Positions 16,246 through 25,439 of a stretch of 64,000 nucleotides of DNA are shown piece by piece. The notes beneath the pieces were generated by a model, which saw nothing but the letters and a program-made list of their open reading frames with translations, was not told the origin of the DNA and did not search any database. Source of the stretch: Clostridioides difficile (GTDB lineage: Bacteria > Bacillota > Clostridia > Peptostreptococcales > Peptostreptococcaceae). The position numbers were made by a program, and so were the translations under genes. Within the stretch, counting starts at the first letter, position 1. The number at the start of each line of letters is the position of its first letter. The stretch spans positions 3,224,001 to 3,288,000 of the forward strand of contig CP103804.1 of assembly GCA_024919175.1 (NCBI GenBank). The letters run 5' to 3'.

Positions 16246-16776
16246 ATGAGTGTTAAAAAAGAAATATTTGATTGGATTAAGTCAATAGCCATGGCTATTG
16301 TACTTGCATTTGTAATACTACAATTTATAAGACCTTCTATTGTTAGTGGAGAGTCAATGTATCCCACTTTAGACGATAAAGACTATCTAATTTTAAATAA
16401 AATATCCTATAAGGTTGGTAAACCTGAAAAAGGTGATATTGTAGTTTTTAAAACTAATTTAGTTGATGGAGATACTGGAAAGAAAAAAGATTTAATAAAG
16501 AGAGTTATAGCTACAGAAGGTGACAGTATAAAAATATCCAATTCTAAAGTGTATGTAAATGGTGAATTACTAACTGAACCATATATACATAATAATTATA
16601 CTTCTGGAGATATAGATACAGTTGTTCCAAAAGGAAAGTTATTTGCAATGGGTGACAATAGAGAAAATAGTAATGATAGCAGATTCCCAGATGTAGGCAT
16701 GGTTGATGAAGATGAAATTCTTGGGAAAGTCATGGTAAGATTGTTACCTTTTGATAATATTGGAAAAGTAAATTAA
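16246..16776 (+). CDS. lepB: Type I signal peptidase
   Basis: The 176-residue membrane protease cleaves Sec signal peptides outside the membrane. It has one N-terminal anchor (about 14-33), the catalytic Ser in VSGESMYPTL, the catalytic Lys in KRVIATEGD, and the GDNRENSNDSR box. Short, single-anchor SipS-type length. The ATG at 16246 has AAGGAG seven bases upstream, so an in-frame start at 16228 is unlikely. Probably co-transcribed with uppP, since no terminator lies between them. Confidence 0.93.
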   Translation: MSVKKEIFDWIKSIAMAIVLAFVILQFIRPSIVSGESMYPTLDDKDYLILNKISYKVGKPEKGDIVVFKTNLVDGDTGKKKDLIKRVIATEGDSIKISNSKVYVNGELLTEPYIHNNYTSGDIDTVVPKGKLFAMGDNRENSNDSRFPDVGMVDEDEILGKVMVRLLPFDNIGKVN

Positions 16777-16782
16777 AAAAAT

Positions 16783-16829
16783 AAAAGACTGAGTTGGTAG
16801 TATTTATTTTACACAATTCAGTCTCTTTT
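16783..16829 (+). terminator. Terminator after signal peptidase I
   Basis: GACTGAGTTG pairs with CAATTCAGTC (one G-U), extended by AAAA/TTTT, followed by TTTTAATTTTT. It also faces the convergent helicase gene. Confidence 0.8.
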
Positions 16830-16853
16830 AATTTTTTGAATTCAAAATATGTT

Positions 16854-18641
16854 TTATTGCCTATCTTCTTTTGATTCTGTAATAATTCTTATTATATCAC
16901 TTGCATCTTCATTAAAGGTTGTTACTATACTTAAATAATCAGTGGCCCTACTCATAGCCAAATAAACCTTATTTAAATCACCAACAAAGTCATTTACTTG
17001 ATAATCTTGCTCTGTATCATTTATTGTTTGATTATATAACATTTCCAATTCACATATTATTATAGCTTTATATTCTAAATTCTTTATTGTATATATATTT
17101 GCTATTGTCGTTCCTATTTTCTTACTTATGTTTGTTAAGTTATCTTCTGCACATATATAAGGAATTTGTGCTTCTTCTAATGCCTTTTTTAACATGTATT
17201 GAAAATAAATAGTTTTTCCACTCTTTAATTTTTTCTTATTATAAGGATATACAATAGCAACTTCAGAATAATCAAGACCTTTTTTGCCTATCAAATATTC
17301 GATTTCCCATATTACAGAACTTATTTGGTCATCTAAGTCACTTACTTTTATTATATCAACCGACTTATTACCACCTCTAAGCGCTTTTGTATTAAAAAAA
17401 GTATTAAACTTTGTATTAGGTCTTAATTCATTAATATAAGCATTAGAATGATTTGAAAAATTATTTGTAAAATCAACAATTTCTTTAGCTTGTCTATAAT
17501 TTTTATTTAATATGATTTTATCATCAAACTCTATATTACTATATAGTTTCCTAAATATATTTAATCTATTAAAGATATTTAAAGAGTTACAAGAATACAC
17601 ATTAAATATGAATTTTGTTTTATATAAAAACTCTCTTATAAAGTCTATTTCATAATCTAAAAAGCTTTCTGCTTCATCAATAAAAATAGCCTTAAACATA
17701 TTTTTATTCTTTATAATGTTTTGTGCTTGTTTTACAAGATTATTAAATGTTTTTTCATAATCATTTTTTAACATATTGTAGTCAATAATTAGATTATATT
17801 TTTTAGCTAATTTAAATATAAAAGAGCTAAATGTATGAACTTCTAAATTGTTGTTATCTTTATATAATAATTCAATTCTTTCTCGAAGTTCATTACATAG
17901 TTGTTTTGTATGTGTAAATATTAGTAATTTATGATGTGGATATACTTTTGCCAGTTTTATAGCTCTAGAAAGCATATTTGCAGTTTTCCCTATACCAGAA
18001 CCGCCTTCAATAAGAGTATTTCCATATTTAATAGAAATAGCATCTTTAATTTGAACTTCTTCCATCATAGTTGCTGTATACTTATAGTCATCATTGTAGA
18101 AGGAAATTTTTTTAAATTTTTCGTTTAGGTGAAGTGTGTCATTTATTATATAGTATTCTGAACATATATCTAATAAAAATAAATTTAAATTTATTTCATC
18201 ATTTTTTTCCTTAAGATATTCATCCAGTGAAGCACTAGCCATTATATCTTGAAGCTTATTTTTATCTATTATATTATTATTTACAAATTCTTCAAACTCA
18301 TAAGCTTCATCTACTTCAACATATGGCATAATATAAACATAATTATAGCTTATATTTCTATTCTTTTGTCCCATTTTAAGTTTCAAAAGCTCATATTCCT
18401 CATGCATAACTTCAAGTAACTCTTCTTCCAAAATAAAATATATATCTTCTGTTGTATCCATAAATTTTATAAATAAAATTTTTCCATCTTTTACATACAA
18501 CAAGTCAGTATTTATTCCTTTAAAAGGAGTAACTTTTGGCACTACTTTAACGTCCTCATTGATATTTTCGTAAAATACTTTCTCGAATTCTTTCAATTTT
18601 AGGGCGTCTAACTGAGAGTTTATATTTATGTATTGGCTCAC
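16854..18641 (-). CDS. UvrD/Rep-like SF1 helicase-domain protein with a novel N-terminal domain
   Basis: Residues about 215-595 hold SF1A helicase motifs: Walker A GGSGIGKTA, Ia IFTHTKQLCNEL, Walker B IFIDEAESF, motif IV-like NYRQAKEI, a V/Va region TIKNLEYKAIII and VI YLAMSRATDYLSI. The N-terminal 200 residues include LLYVKDGKILFIKFM, which resembles the core of NERD or PD-(D/E)XK nuclease folds but lacks the ExK pair, so it may be an inactive nuclease fold. The protein is shorter than UvrD and PcrA. It probably acts in DNA repair or replication stress; its role is unknown. It is a single gene with no linked nuclease partner. Confidence 0.75.
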   Translation of the reverse strand: MSQYININSQLDALKLKEFEKVFYENINEDVKVVPKVTPFKGINTDLLYVKDGKILFIKFMDTTEDIYFILEEELLEVMHEEYELLKLKMGQKNRNISYNYVYIMPYVEVDEAYEFEEFVNNNIIDKNKLQDIMASASLDEYLKEKNDEINLNLFLLDICSEYYIINDTLHLNEKFKKISFYNDDYKYTATMMEEVQIKDAISIKYGNTLIEGGSGIGKTANMLSRAIKLAKVYPHHKLLIFTHTKQLCNELRERIELLYKDNNNLEVHTFSSFIFKLAKKYNLIIDYNMLKNDYEKTFNNLVKQAQNIIKNKNMFKAIFIDEAESFLDYEIDFIREFLYKTKFIFNVYSCNSLNIFNRLNIFRKLYSNIEFDDKIILNKNYRQAKEIVDFTNNFSNHSNAYINELRPNTKFNTFFNTKALRGGNKSVDIIKVSDLDDQISSVIWEIEYLIGKKGLDYSEVAIVYPYNKKKLKSGKTIYFQYMLKKALEEAQIPYICAEDNLTNISKKIGTTIANIYTIKNLEYKAIIICELEMLYNQTINDTEQDYQVNDFVGDLNKVYLAMSRATDYLSIVTTFNEDASDIIRIITESKEDRQ

Positions 18642-18994
18642 TTACATTACCTCCTTCTGTTATAATTAATTATACCATTTTAAACTATATTTTTATATAT
18701 ACTTTTTATAGGCAAATTTCGTAAATAAATTCAAAATAAGTACAAATAAATACAAAACTATTAAAGAAAGTTTGCAATAAGTATAGATACATATAACTAT
18801 AAAATACTTTATGATAGGTAGTGACAAAATAAATTTCATAATTATTTTTTTAAATAATAAATAAAATCAACTCTAAAAAGTTAACTTTTCTTTAACTAGT
18901 AACTTATATTACTTAATTATATAAAAATTAATGAACAAAAAATTTTAAAGCCTGCTAAAAAACAATCCATTTTTATTAGCAGGCTTTATTTAAA
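18642..18994. other. 353-base gap without a gene
   Basis: AT-rich spacer holding the helicase promoter region and, at its left end on the minus strand, the terminator of the diguanylate cyclase gene. I see no small ORF with an SD and no structured RNA besides that terminator. Confidence 0.5.
18947..18987 (-). terminator. Terminator of the diguanylate cyclase gene
   Basis: AAAGCCTGCTAA (18947-18958) pairs with TTAGCAGGCTTT (18976-18987). On the minus strand it follows the gene's stop closely and exits into TTTAAAATTTTTTG. Confidence 0.85.
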
Positions 18995-21328
18995 TTATTT
19001 TTCTACAAAAATATTAAAGTTTGATATATCTGTGTAAACTGCATAAAAAACAGGGTAACGATTTTGGTATAGTTCATTTAAAAACTTACCTTGCATTCTC
19101 ACAGGGAAATAGTGACCATCTGTATGACGGAAGTTAAAAATCACTTCAAAAGTTTCTCTCTTAGGTATTGCTTTATGCAGTGTATCAAGTACAACCTGTA
19201 AATCCTCTGGTGATATAGGTGAAAGTACATCAAAGTCTTTAGCTGAAACGTTTCTAGCTGAGTAACCAGTAAACTCAAGCATTTTTTGGTTAAAGTAAAG
19301 CAACTTCAAATTTTCCATACAAGCAAATTTCGCAATCCCATCAGTAGACATCTCCAACAATAATTTTACATCTCTAGTATCTATATGAAACGCTACACCA
19401 TCAATAGAATCATTACCAAAAATATGGAAAGAATTTTTTCCATGACCCTTTGCATAGTAAAGTGCCTGGTCTGCTTTTTCATAGAGTTCAGAATACTTAC
19501 AGCCATGTTCAGGATATATCGCTACACCAATGCTACATGAAATAGAAAAGTCTTCATGTTCAGCAAAACGTTTCTGGTTAATCTTAGAACAAAAACGCTC
19601 TAGTTTATCCATAATTATATAATTACTGCTATCGAAGTCTTTTATCAACACAACAAATTCATCTCCACCAATTCGTCCAACAATATCATCTTCACGAAAT
19701 TGAGACTTTAATTCCAATGCAAACTCATTTATAATAAAATCTCCAAATGCATGACCATATTTATCATTTACATTTTTAAAATCATCAATATCAAAAATCA
19801 GAAAAATATGTTCTGAATTTTGATTTTTATCACTTTTTAAAAATATACTAATAAAGTCCTCTGTTACTCCCTTATTATAAAGACCAGTAAGAGAATCACG
19901 TTGTGAACGCTCAAGAAGCAACAATTCTCTATTTTTTTCTTCATCTATATTTTCACGATAAGAAATCATACGAACAGACTCATCTGACGTCCAAAAGAAA
20001 ATTCTAGCAGTAATCCTCATCCAATGATAATTTTCTTCATCTCTTTTAATTAAAAAGTCATAGCTTATATTATTGATTCCACTATTATAACACTTAAGAA
20101 CATTTTCAGGTAAAAATGTATCTAAGTAACCTTGTGCATACTCTTCTTTAATTTGACCTTTAGCAATTATATATAGTGCTTCATCATATGGAGTACTAAG
20201 ATTTAATCCAAACTCTTGAAAATATCGATTTGCATCTTCACAACCAGCTCTATTATTAGTAACATCAATCTCAAAAATATTTTCATAGAGATCTTCAGTA
20301 GATTTACTCAATAACTTTTGATACTCTAGTTTCTGAGAGAAACTTAGCTTCATTATCTGCTGTTTGTATTTCTTAAGTACACGCGTAATTGTAAAAAGTA
20401 CAAATATTATAATTAAAATTATAACTGCAATCCCTTTAAAAAATTGTCTTTGAAGTTGTTTGCTCATTATAGTCAAATCATTTTCTAAAACAAGATGCCA
20501 TTTTAGACTTGGTATATACTGACATACAACATAACTTTTTGATTGTCCTGATGAATTCCAAAAACTCTTCTGTTCTTTTTTATTGCTTAAGATAAAATCT
20601 TTTGAGCTTGATAAATGACTACTTTCATCTTCAAATAAATTAACATGTTCATGACCTGTTTTATCAGATGATAATTGAACAAATCCTTTATCATCAATTA
20701 GACGTGCTACAACATCAAACTTTTCATCATATTCTTTAAGCAACATTTGTAATGAATCAACTTTTAATCCAACCCCAATAATTCCCATAGTTGACCCATT
20801 CTCATCTTTTATCTTACAATTTACAAATACAGTAATACTATTATTACTTGCCTCATCATTATCAACATTTAACGAATATTCCTCATCCTGTTTCAAAAAA
20901 TCATAATACCACTGATTCTCTGAATTATCAGCACTAAGTGTCCTATCAAGTCCATTAAAATGGTAATAATTATTTGTCTTGGTTGAAACTAAAAAAACAG
21001 AATCATAGGAATATTTATTTCTGTATGTATTTAAGTAATCTTGTAATTTGTAAACAAATTCCTTATCATTTATATGTTCTTTCTCACTAGTTAAAAAATT
21101 TTTTAGTAGACTATCATTTGCCATGGTAAGAGATACATTTATAGGTTGTGAAAGAAGTTTATCTATCTGATAATAAATACCTTCAGCAGACAACGTAGAT
21201 ACGTGCTCAATATCATTTTTAAAAATATTAGTATTAGATTTGTACCCAATCACAGAAGTAGCTATAAAACCAATAGTAATAATAACGCAAACAATAACAT
21301 TTGTATGTAAAAGTGTATTTTTTTTCAT
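18995..21328 (-). CDS. Membrane diguanylate cyclase with Cache, two PAS-like domains and GGDEF
   Basis: Makes the second messenger c-di-GMP from two GTP. The 777-residue order is TM1 (about 8-30), an extracellular Cache sensor (31-295), TM2 (296-318), a PAS-like domain (340-460), GGDEF (475-640) and a second PAS (650-775). The active site RIGGDEFVV is intact. RxxD (REDD) lies five residues before GGDEF, so the product-inhibition I-site is present; no EAL domain follows. Of two adjacent ATGs, the one at 21328 has the better SD spacing (GAGAGG, 7 bases). It uses more CGT arginine codons than its neighbours and is monocistronic. Confidence 0.88.
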   Translation of the reverse strand: MKKNTLLHTNVIVCVIITIGFIATSVIGYKSNTNIFKNDIEHVSTLSAEGIYYQIDKLLSQPINVSLTMANDSLLKNFLTSEKEHINDKEFVYKLQDYLNTYRNKYSYDSVFLVSTKTNNYYHFNGLDRTLSADNSENQWYYDFLKQDEEYSLNVDNDEASNNSITVFVNCKIKDENGSTMGIIGVGLKVDSLQMLLKEYDEKFDVVARLIDDKGFVQLSSDKTGHEHVNLFEDESSHLSSSKDFILSNKKEQKSFWNSSGQSKSYVVCQYIPSLKWHLVLENDLTIMSKQLQRQFFKGIAVIILIIIFVLFTITRVLKKYKQQIMKLSFSQKLEYQKLLSKSTEDLYENIFEIDVTNNRAGCEDANRYFQEFGLNLSTPYDEALYIIAKGQIKEEYAQGYLDTFLPENVLKCYNSGINNISYDFLIKRDEENYHWMRITARIFFWTSDESVRMISYRENIDEEKNRELLLLERSQRDSLTGLYNKGVTEDFISIFLKSDKNQNSEHIFLIFDIDDFKNVNDKYGHAFGDFIINEFALELKSQFREDDIVGRIGGDEFVVLIKDFDSSNYIIMDKLERFCSKINQKRFAEHEDFSISCSIGVAIYPEHGCKYSELYEKADQALYYAKGHGKNSFHIFGNDSIDGVAFHIDTRDVKLLLEMSTDGIAKFACMENLKLLYFNQKMLEFTGYSARNVSAKDFDVLSPISPEDLQVVLDTLHKAIPKRETFEVIFNFRHTDGHYFPVRMQGKFLNELYQNRYPVFYAVYTDISNFNIFVEK

Positions 21329-21843
21329 CATGTATCCTCTCTTTCATCATCACTTTGGCTCATTGTATTTTCAACTTTTTAGTACTTACAATATAATTAA
21401 TCTCTATTGAAACTTTTCCTTTTTTCGATAGACTACATAGTATGTAATACAATTAGAATCCAAATGCTATTTTGTAAAATAAGAAACTCATGCAAATAGT
21501 AAATATGTAGTATTTGAAGAATCATACAAAATAGAAATATATGCATATTTTTTATATATTTAAATAGATAAAAAAATTATATAACCTAAAAATATTTATT
21601 TAAATATAATAGATTATTTTATCACTTCATTATATCAAACAAACTTAAATAATTATACAAACAATGTATATATAAAGATTAATTTTATTAATTCTTTATA
21701 ATTATTTTTTATTTTCCTTATATTTATTTTAAATCATATCATTTTAATCCCTAAAAATTAAAAAGCCACAGGATAAATTATTATATCCTGTGGCAAATCT
21801 AAATTTTTAAAAATATTTTTATTATCATTTAGATATTTATATT
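21329..21843. other. 515-base gap, promoter region and rny terminator
   Basis: Upstream region of the diguanylate cyclase gene, strongly AT-rich. A 13-base palindromic segment TACATAGTATGTA (about 21427-21439) is the only operator-like feature. There is no c-di-GMP riboswitch or convincing ORF. The rny terminator occupies 21765-21794. Confidence 0.45.
21765..21794 (-). terminator. Terminator of rny
   Basis: A perfect 11-bp stem (GCCACAGGATA and TATCCTGTGGC) with an 8-base loop, followed on the minus strand by TTTTTAATTTTT. Confidence 0.9.
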
Positions 21844-23385
21844 TTATTTTGCATATTCTATAGCTCTTGTTTCTCTTATTATACTTACTTTTATTTGTCC
21901 AGGATATTCAAGTTCATCCTCTATTTTCTTAGTCATATCTCTAGCTAATAAGTGTATTTCTTCATCATTTATAGCTTCTGGTTTTACCATTATTCTAATT
22001 TCTCTACCAGCTTGTATAGCAAATGACTTTTCTACACCTTCATATGAATTAGCTATCTCTTCTAGTTTTTCAAGTCTCTTGATATAAGCTTCCAAAGTCT
22101 CTCTTCTAGCACCAGGTCTAGCAGCTGATATCGCATCTGCTGCTGTAACTAATACAGCTTCTACTGTCTGAGGCTCATAATCTCCATGATGTGTACTCAT
22201 AGCATGTATAACTTCTTTAGATTCCTTATAACGTCTAAGTAAATCCATACCTATTTCAACATGTGTACCTTCCATTTCATGGTCTACAGCCTTGCCTATA
22301 TCATGTAATAAACCAGCTCTCTTAGCTAATCTAATGTCTGCACCTATCTCAGCAGCCATTATACCAGCTATATGAGCAACTTCTATAGAATGTTTAAGGA
22401 CATTTTGTCCATAACTAGTTCTATAATTAAGTCTACCTAATAATCTTATTAATTCTGGATGAATTCCATGTACACTAGTTTCAAATGCAGCTTGTTCACC
22501 ATATTCTTTTATAATATTGTCAACTTCTTTTCTCGCTTTTTCAACCATTTCTTCAATTCTAGCTGGATGTATTCTTCCATCTGCTATTAATTTTTCTAGA
22601 GCAATTCTTGCAATTTCTCTTCTTATTGGATCAAATCCTGATAAAATTACTGCTTCTGGAGTGTCATCTATTATAAGGTCTATCCCTGTTAAAGTTTCTA
22701 GAGTCCTTATATTTCTACCTTCTCTACCTATTATTCTACCCTTCATTTCATCATTAGGTAAGCTTACTACTGTAACAGTAGTTTCAGCTACGTGATCTGC
22801 TGCACATTTTTGAATTGCATATCCTATAATTTCTCTTGATTTCTTATCAGCTTCTTCTTTAGCTTGACCTTCTATCTCTTTTATCATTATAGACATTTCA
22901 CGTCTTACATCTCTCTCAGCATTTGTTAAAATAATTTCTTTAGCTTTATCAGATGTAATTCCTGATATGCTTTCTAATTTTTCCAATTGTTGAGTTTTTA
23001 TTACTTCAACTTCTTCTTCTTTCTTTTCAACTGTCTTTAATTTTTCACTTAAATTTACTTCTTTAGATTCTAAATTTTGTAATTTTCTATCTAAGACTTC
23101 TTCTTTCTGTACTACTCTTTTTTCATACTTTTGTACTTCTGTTCTTCTTTCTTTGTTTTCTCTTTCAGCTTCTGTTCTCCATTTATGGATCTCTTCTTTA
23201 GCCTCTAATAACTTTTCTTTCTGTACTGTTTCTGAGTCGTGGTGTGCTTTATCTATTATTTCTTTGGCCAAGTTTTCAGCTTGTCCAATTTTTGCTTCAG
23301 ATATATTTTTTCTAACAAAATATCCAGCTATAATACCAACAGCTGCACCTATTACAATCATTACTACACTATCTATGACATCCAC
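21844..23385 (-). CDS. rny: Ribonuclease Y
   Basis: This membrane-anchored endoribonuclease starts bulk mRNA turnover. The 513-residue product has an N-terminal membrane helix (VVMIVIGAAVGIIAGYF), a long coiled coil (about 25-200), a KH domain (GRIIGREGRNIRTLE) and an HD domain (GLLHDIGKAVDHE, with the metal-binding His-Asp). The start is unclear: the GTG at 23385 overlaps the only good SD (AAGGAGGTGG), which instead sits 8 bases before an ATA codon at 23376, and a TTG at 23406 lacks an SD. It stands alone, downstream of recA. Confidence 0.93.
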   Translation of the reverse strand: MDVIDSVVMIVIGAAVGIIAGYFVRKNISEAKIGQAENLAKEIIDKAHHDSETVQKEKLLEAKEEIHKWRTEAERENKERRTEVQKYEKRVVQKEEVLDRKLQNLESKEVNLSEKLKTVEKKEEEVEVIKTQQLEKLESISGITSDKAKEIILTNAERDVRREMSIMIKEIEGQAKEEADKKSREIIGYAIQKCAADHVAETTVTVVSLPNDEMKGRIIGREGRNIRTLETLTGIDLIIDDTPEAVILSGFDPIRREIARIALEKLIADGRIHPARIEEMVEKARKEVDNIIKEYGEQAAFETSVHGIHPELIRLLGRLNYRTSYGQNVLKHSIEVAHIAGIMAAEIGADIRLAKRAGLLHDIGKAVDHEMEGTHVEIGMDLLRRYKESKEVIHAMSTHHGDYEPQTVEAVLVTAADAISAARPGARRETLEAYIKRLEKLEEIANSYEGVEKSFAIQAGREIRIMVKPEAINDEEIHLLARDMTKKIEDELEYPGQIKVSIIRETRAIEYAK

Positions 23386-23560
23386 CTCCTTCGTTAATAA
23401 TCCCAAAATGTCATCACTATGATTAAAAAATATTCCTAATAATTAAAATTAAATTTAGATATTTTATCCTCACTTAATTTTATAATTTTTTCAACATTGT
23501 GTCAAGCTAATAGGGAGCGTGGGATGTCCTTATTTAATAGTTATTTTTTTATATTTTCAC

Positions 23561-24607
23561 TTATTTTTCAGCAACTTCTTCTGATACCAAAGTACCCGCT
23601 TCTTCACTAACCTCATTTAAATTGTAAAATGTTCTAACTTTTTCATCTATTTCATTAGTTAAATCCATATTATCCTCTAGGAATTTTTTTACATTTTCTC
23701 TTCCTTGTCCAAGTTTAGTATCATTGTAACTATACCATGAGCCTGATTTTTTAACTATATCTATGTCAGCAGCTATATCTAAAAGATCTCCAATTTTTGA
23801 TATACCTTCTCCATACATTATATCAAACTCAGATTGTTTAAATGGTGGTGCTACTTTGTTTTTAACAACCTTAACTCTCGTTCTGCTTCCTATAACCTTG
23901 TCACCTTGTTTTATTGTGTCTATTTTTCTAACATCCAATCTAACTGATGAGTAGAACTTTAATGCACGTCCTCCAGTAGTCGTTTCTGGATTTCCAAACA
24001 TTATTCCTACTTTCTCTCTTAATTGGTTTATAAATATAGCAACACAATTTGATTTTTTAATCGAACCAGTTAATTTTCTAAGCGCTTGAGACATAAGTCT
24101 AGCTTGTAAACCTACATGAGAATCACCCATATCTCCATCTATTTCTGCTTTTGGAACCAATGCTGCAACTGAATCTATTACTATTATATCAATTGCACCA
24201 CTTCTTATTAATGCCTCTGCTATTTCTAAGGCTTGCTCTCCTGTATCTGGTTGAGATATGATTAGATTATCAACATCCACACCTAATGCTTTTGCATATA
24301 CTGGGTCAAGCGCATGTTCAGCATCTATAAATGCAGCTATTCCTCCATTTTTTTGAGCTGATGCTACACAACTAAGTGCAACAGTCGTCTTACCAGAAGA
24401 TTCTGGACCATATATTTCAACTATTCTCCCTCTAGGTAGACCTCCTATGCCAATAGCTATGTCTAAACCGATTGCTCCTGTTGATATAACATCTATAGAC
24501 ATAGACGTTGCTTCTCCCAATTTCATTACTGAACCTTTACCAAAATCTTTTTCAATTTTACCTAAAGCTTCATTCAACGCTTTTAATTTTTCTTGATCTA
24601 CACTCAT
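23561..24607 (-). CDS. recA: RecA recombinase
   Basis: Forms filaments on single-stranded DNA, drives homologous recombination and triggers LexA self-cleavage. The 348-residue protein has Walker A GPESSGKTT, LIVIDSVAALVPKAEIDGD-type Walker B and L1 regions (VIDSVAALVP), the L2 region NQLREKVGIMFGNPETTTGG, and a short acidic C-terminal tail. It is the normal length. The gene is monocistronic with an SOS box in its promoter (24635-24646). Confidence 0.98.
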   Translation of the reverse strand: MSVDQEKLKALNEALGKIEKDFGKGSVMKLGEATSMSIDVISTGAIGLDIAIGIGGLPRGRIVEIYGPESSGKTTVALSCVASAQKNGGIAAFIDAEHALDPVYAKALGVDVDNLIISQPDTGEQALEIAEALIRSGAIDIIVIDSVAALVPKAEIDGDMGDSHVGLQARLMSQALRKLTGSIKKSNCVAIFINQLREKVGIMFGNPETTTGGRALKFYSSVRLDVRKIDTIKQGDKVIGSRTRVKVVKNKVAPPFKQSEFDIMYGEGISKIGDLLDIAADIDIVKKSGSWYSYNDTKLGQGRENVKKFLEDNMDLTNEIDEKVRTFYNLNEVSEEAGTLVSEEVAEK

Positions 24608-24634
24608 CTCTATACCATCCCTTCATTTATCTAC

Positions 24635-24646
24635 AAACATTTGTTC
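24635..24646 (-). promoter_or_regulatory. LexA/SOS box upstream of recA
   Basis: On the minus strand GAACAAATGTTT fits the Gram-positive LexA consensus GAACNNNNGTTY exactly. It is about 30 bases before the recA ATG, as expected for SOS control. Confidence 0.85.
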
Positions 24647-24795
24647 TCTTGTTATATATTAATTATATAACATAAATCAAACCTAGTCAATTTAAAAACG
24701 CTACTAATGATTATATTTTTATCTGCTACATTTTATTTATAAACCATTATCAATAATTATATACACAAAAGAAAATATTACTGAAAAAGAAAAGA

Positions 24796-24816
24796 GGTAT
24801 ACTATTATAGTATACC
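24796..24816 (-). terminator. Terminator of the ftsK-mnmH-rimO-pgsA unit
   Basis: GGTATACTA (24796-24804) pairs with TAGTATACC (24808-24816). The minus strand exits into TCTTTTCTTTTTC, about 80 bases past the pgsA stop and ahead of recA. Confidence 0.75.
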
Positions 24817-24896
24817 CTTTTTTATATTTTTAAAATTTTAAGTTTTTATTTTTTATTTATTAATCAATCACTTTATATTTATTAAATGCTGATACC

Positions 24897-25439
24897 CTAT
24901 TTAGAAGACATGAAAAGTTCTTTATTTTTATATAGGTATTCCCATCCAGAATATAAAGTAAGCAGTGTTGCTATAAGTATAAGAATTCCACCTATATTTA
25001 GTATTAATTCATTTTCAAACTGAGCTCCTAACAATAAAATTACTACTGATATCATTTGAGTTATCGTTTTAAGCTTCCCACTGCCACCAGCTGCTATTAC
25101 TTTTCCATCAGCTGCTGCTATAGCCCTCAGTATACTAACAGTAAGCTCTCTAGCTACTATTATAATTACCATCCAACTACTTACAAGACCATCTTCTATC
25201 ATACATGTAAGTGCTGAGATTACTAATAACTTATCTGCTAATGGGTCCATAAACTTCCCAAAATCAGTCACTAAATTATACTTTCTAGCTATTTTTCCAT
25301 CTAGTGCATCAGTAATTGAAGCCACTATAAAAATAATACAAGCTAATATAAATTTGTTTGGTACATTAAATAACATTATTAAAACAAATACTGGAATTAA
25401 AAATATTCTAAACAAAGTTAATTTGTTAGGCAAGTTCAT
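24897..25439 (-). CDS. pgsA: CDP-diacylglycerol--glycerol-3-phosphate 3-phosphatidyltransferase
   Basis: Makes phosphatidylglycerol phosphate, the committed step to phosphatidylglycerol and cardiolipin, in the cytoplasmic membrane. The CDP-alcohol phosphotransferase signature is complete: DALDGKIARKYNLVTDFGKF followed by MDPLADK. About five membrane helices. The 180-residue product starts at ATG 25439 within the rimO 3' end (14-base overlap), with GGGAGATG upstream, so it is translationally coupled to rimO. Confidence 0.95.
   Translation of the reverse strand: MNLPNKLTLFRIFLIPVFVLIMLFNVPNKFILACIIFIVASITDALDGKIARKYNLVTDFGKFMDPLADKLLVISALTCMIEDGLVSSWMVIIIVARELTVSILRAIAAADGKVIAAGGSGKLKTITQMISVVILLLGAQFENELILNIGGILILIATLLTLYSGWEYLYKNKELFMSSK

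Noticed and set aside
21427..21439. TACATAGTATGTA as another PadR operator
   Set aside because: It lacks the CACAGTACTGTG core and the TTGTGC/TATTAT frame, so I do not group it with the padR and uppP sites.
21329..21600. Possible c-di-GMP riboswitch before the diguanylate cyclase gene
   Set aside because: I looked for the conserved core of class I and class II aptamers on the minus strand and found neither.
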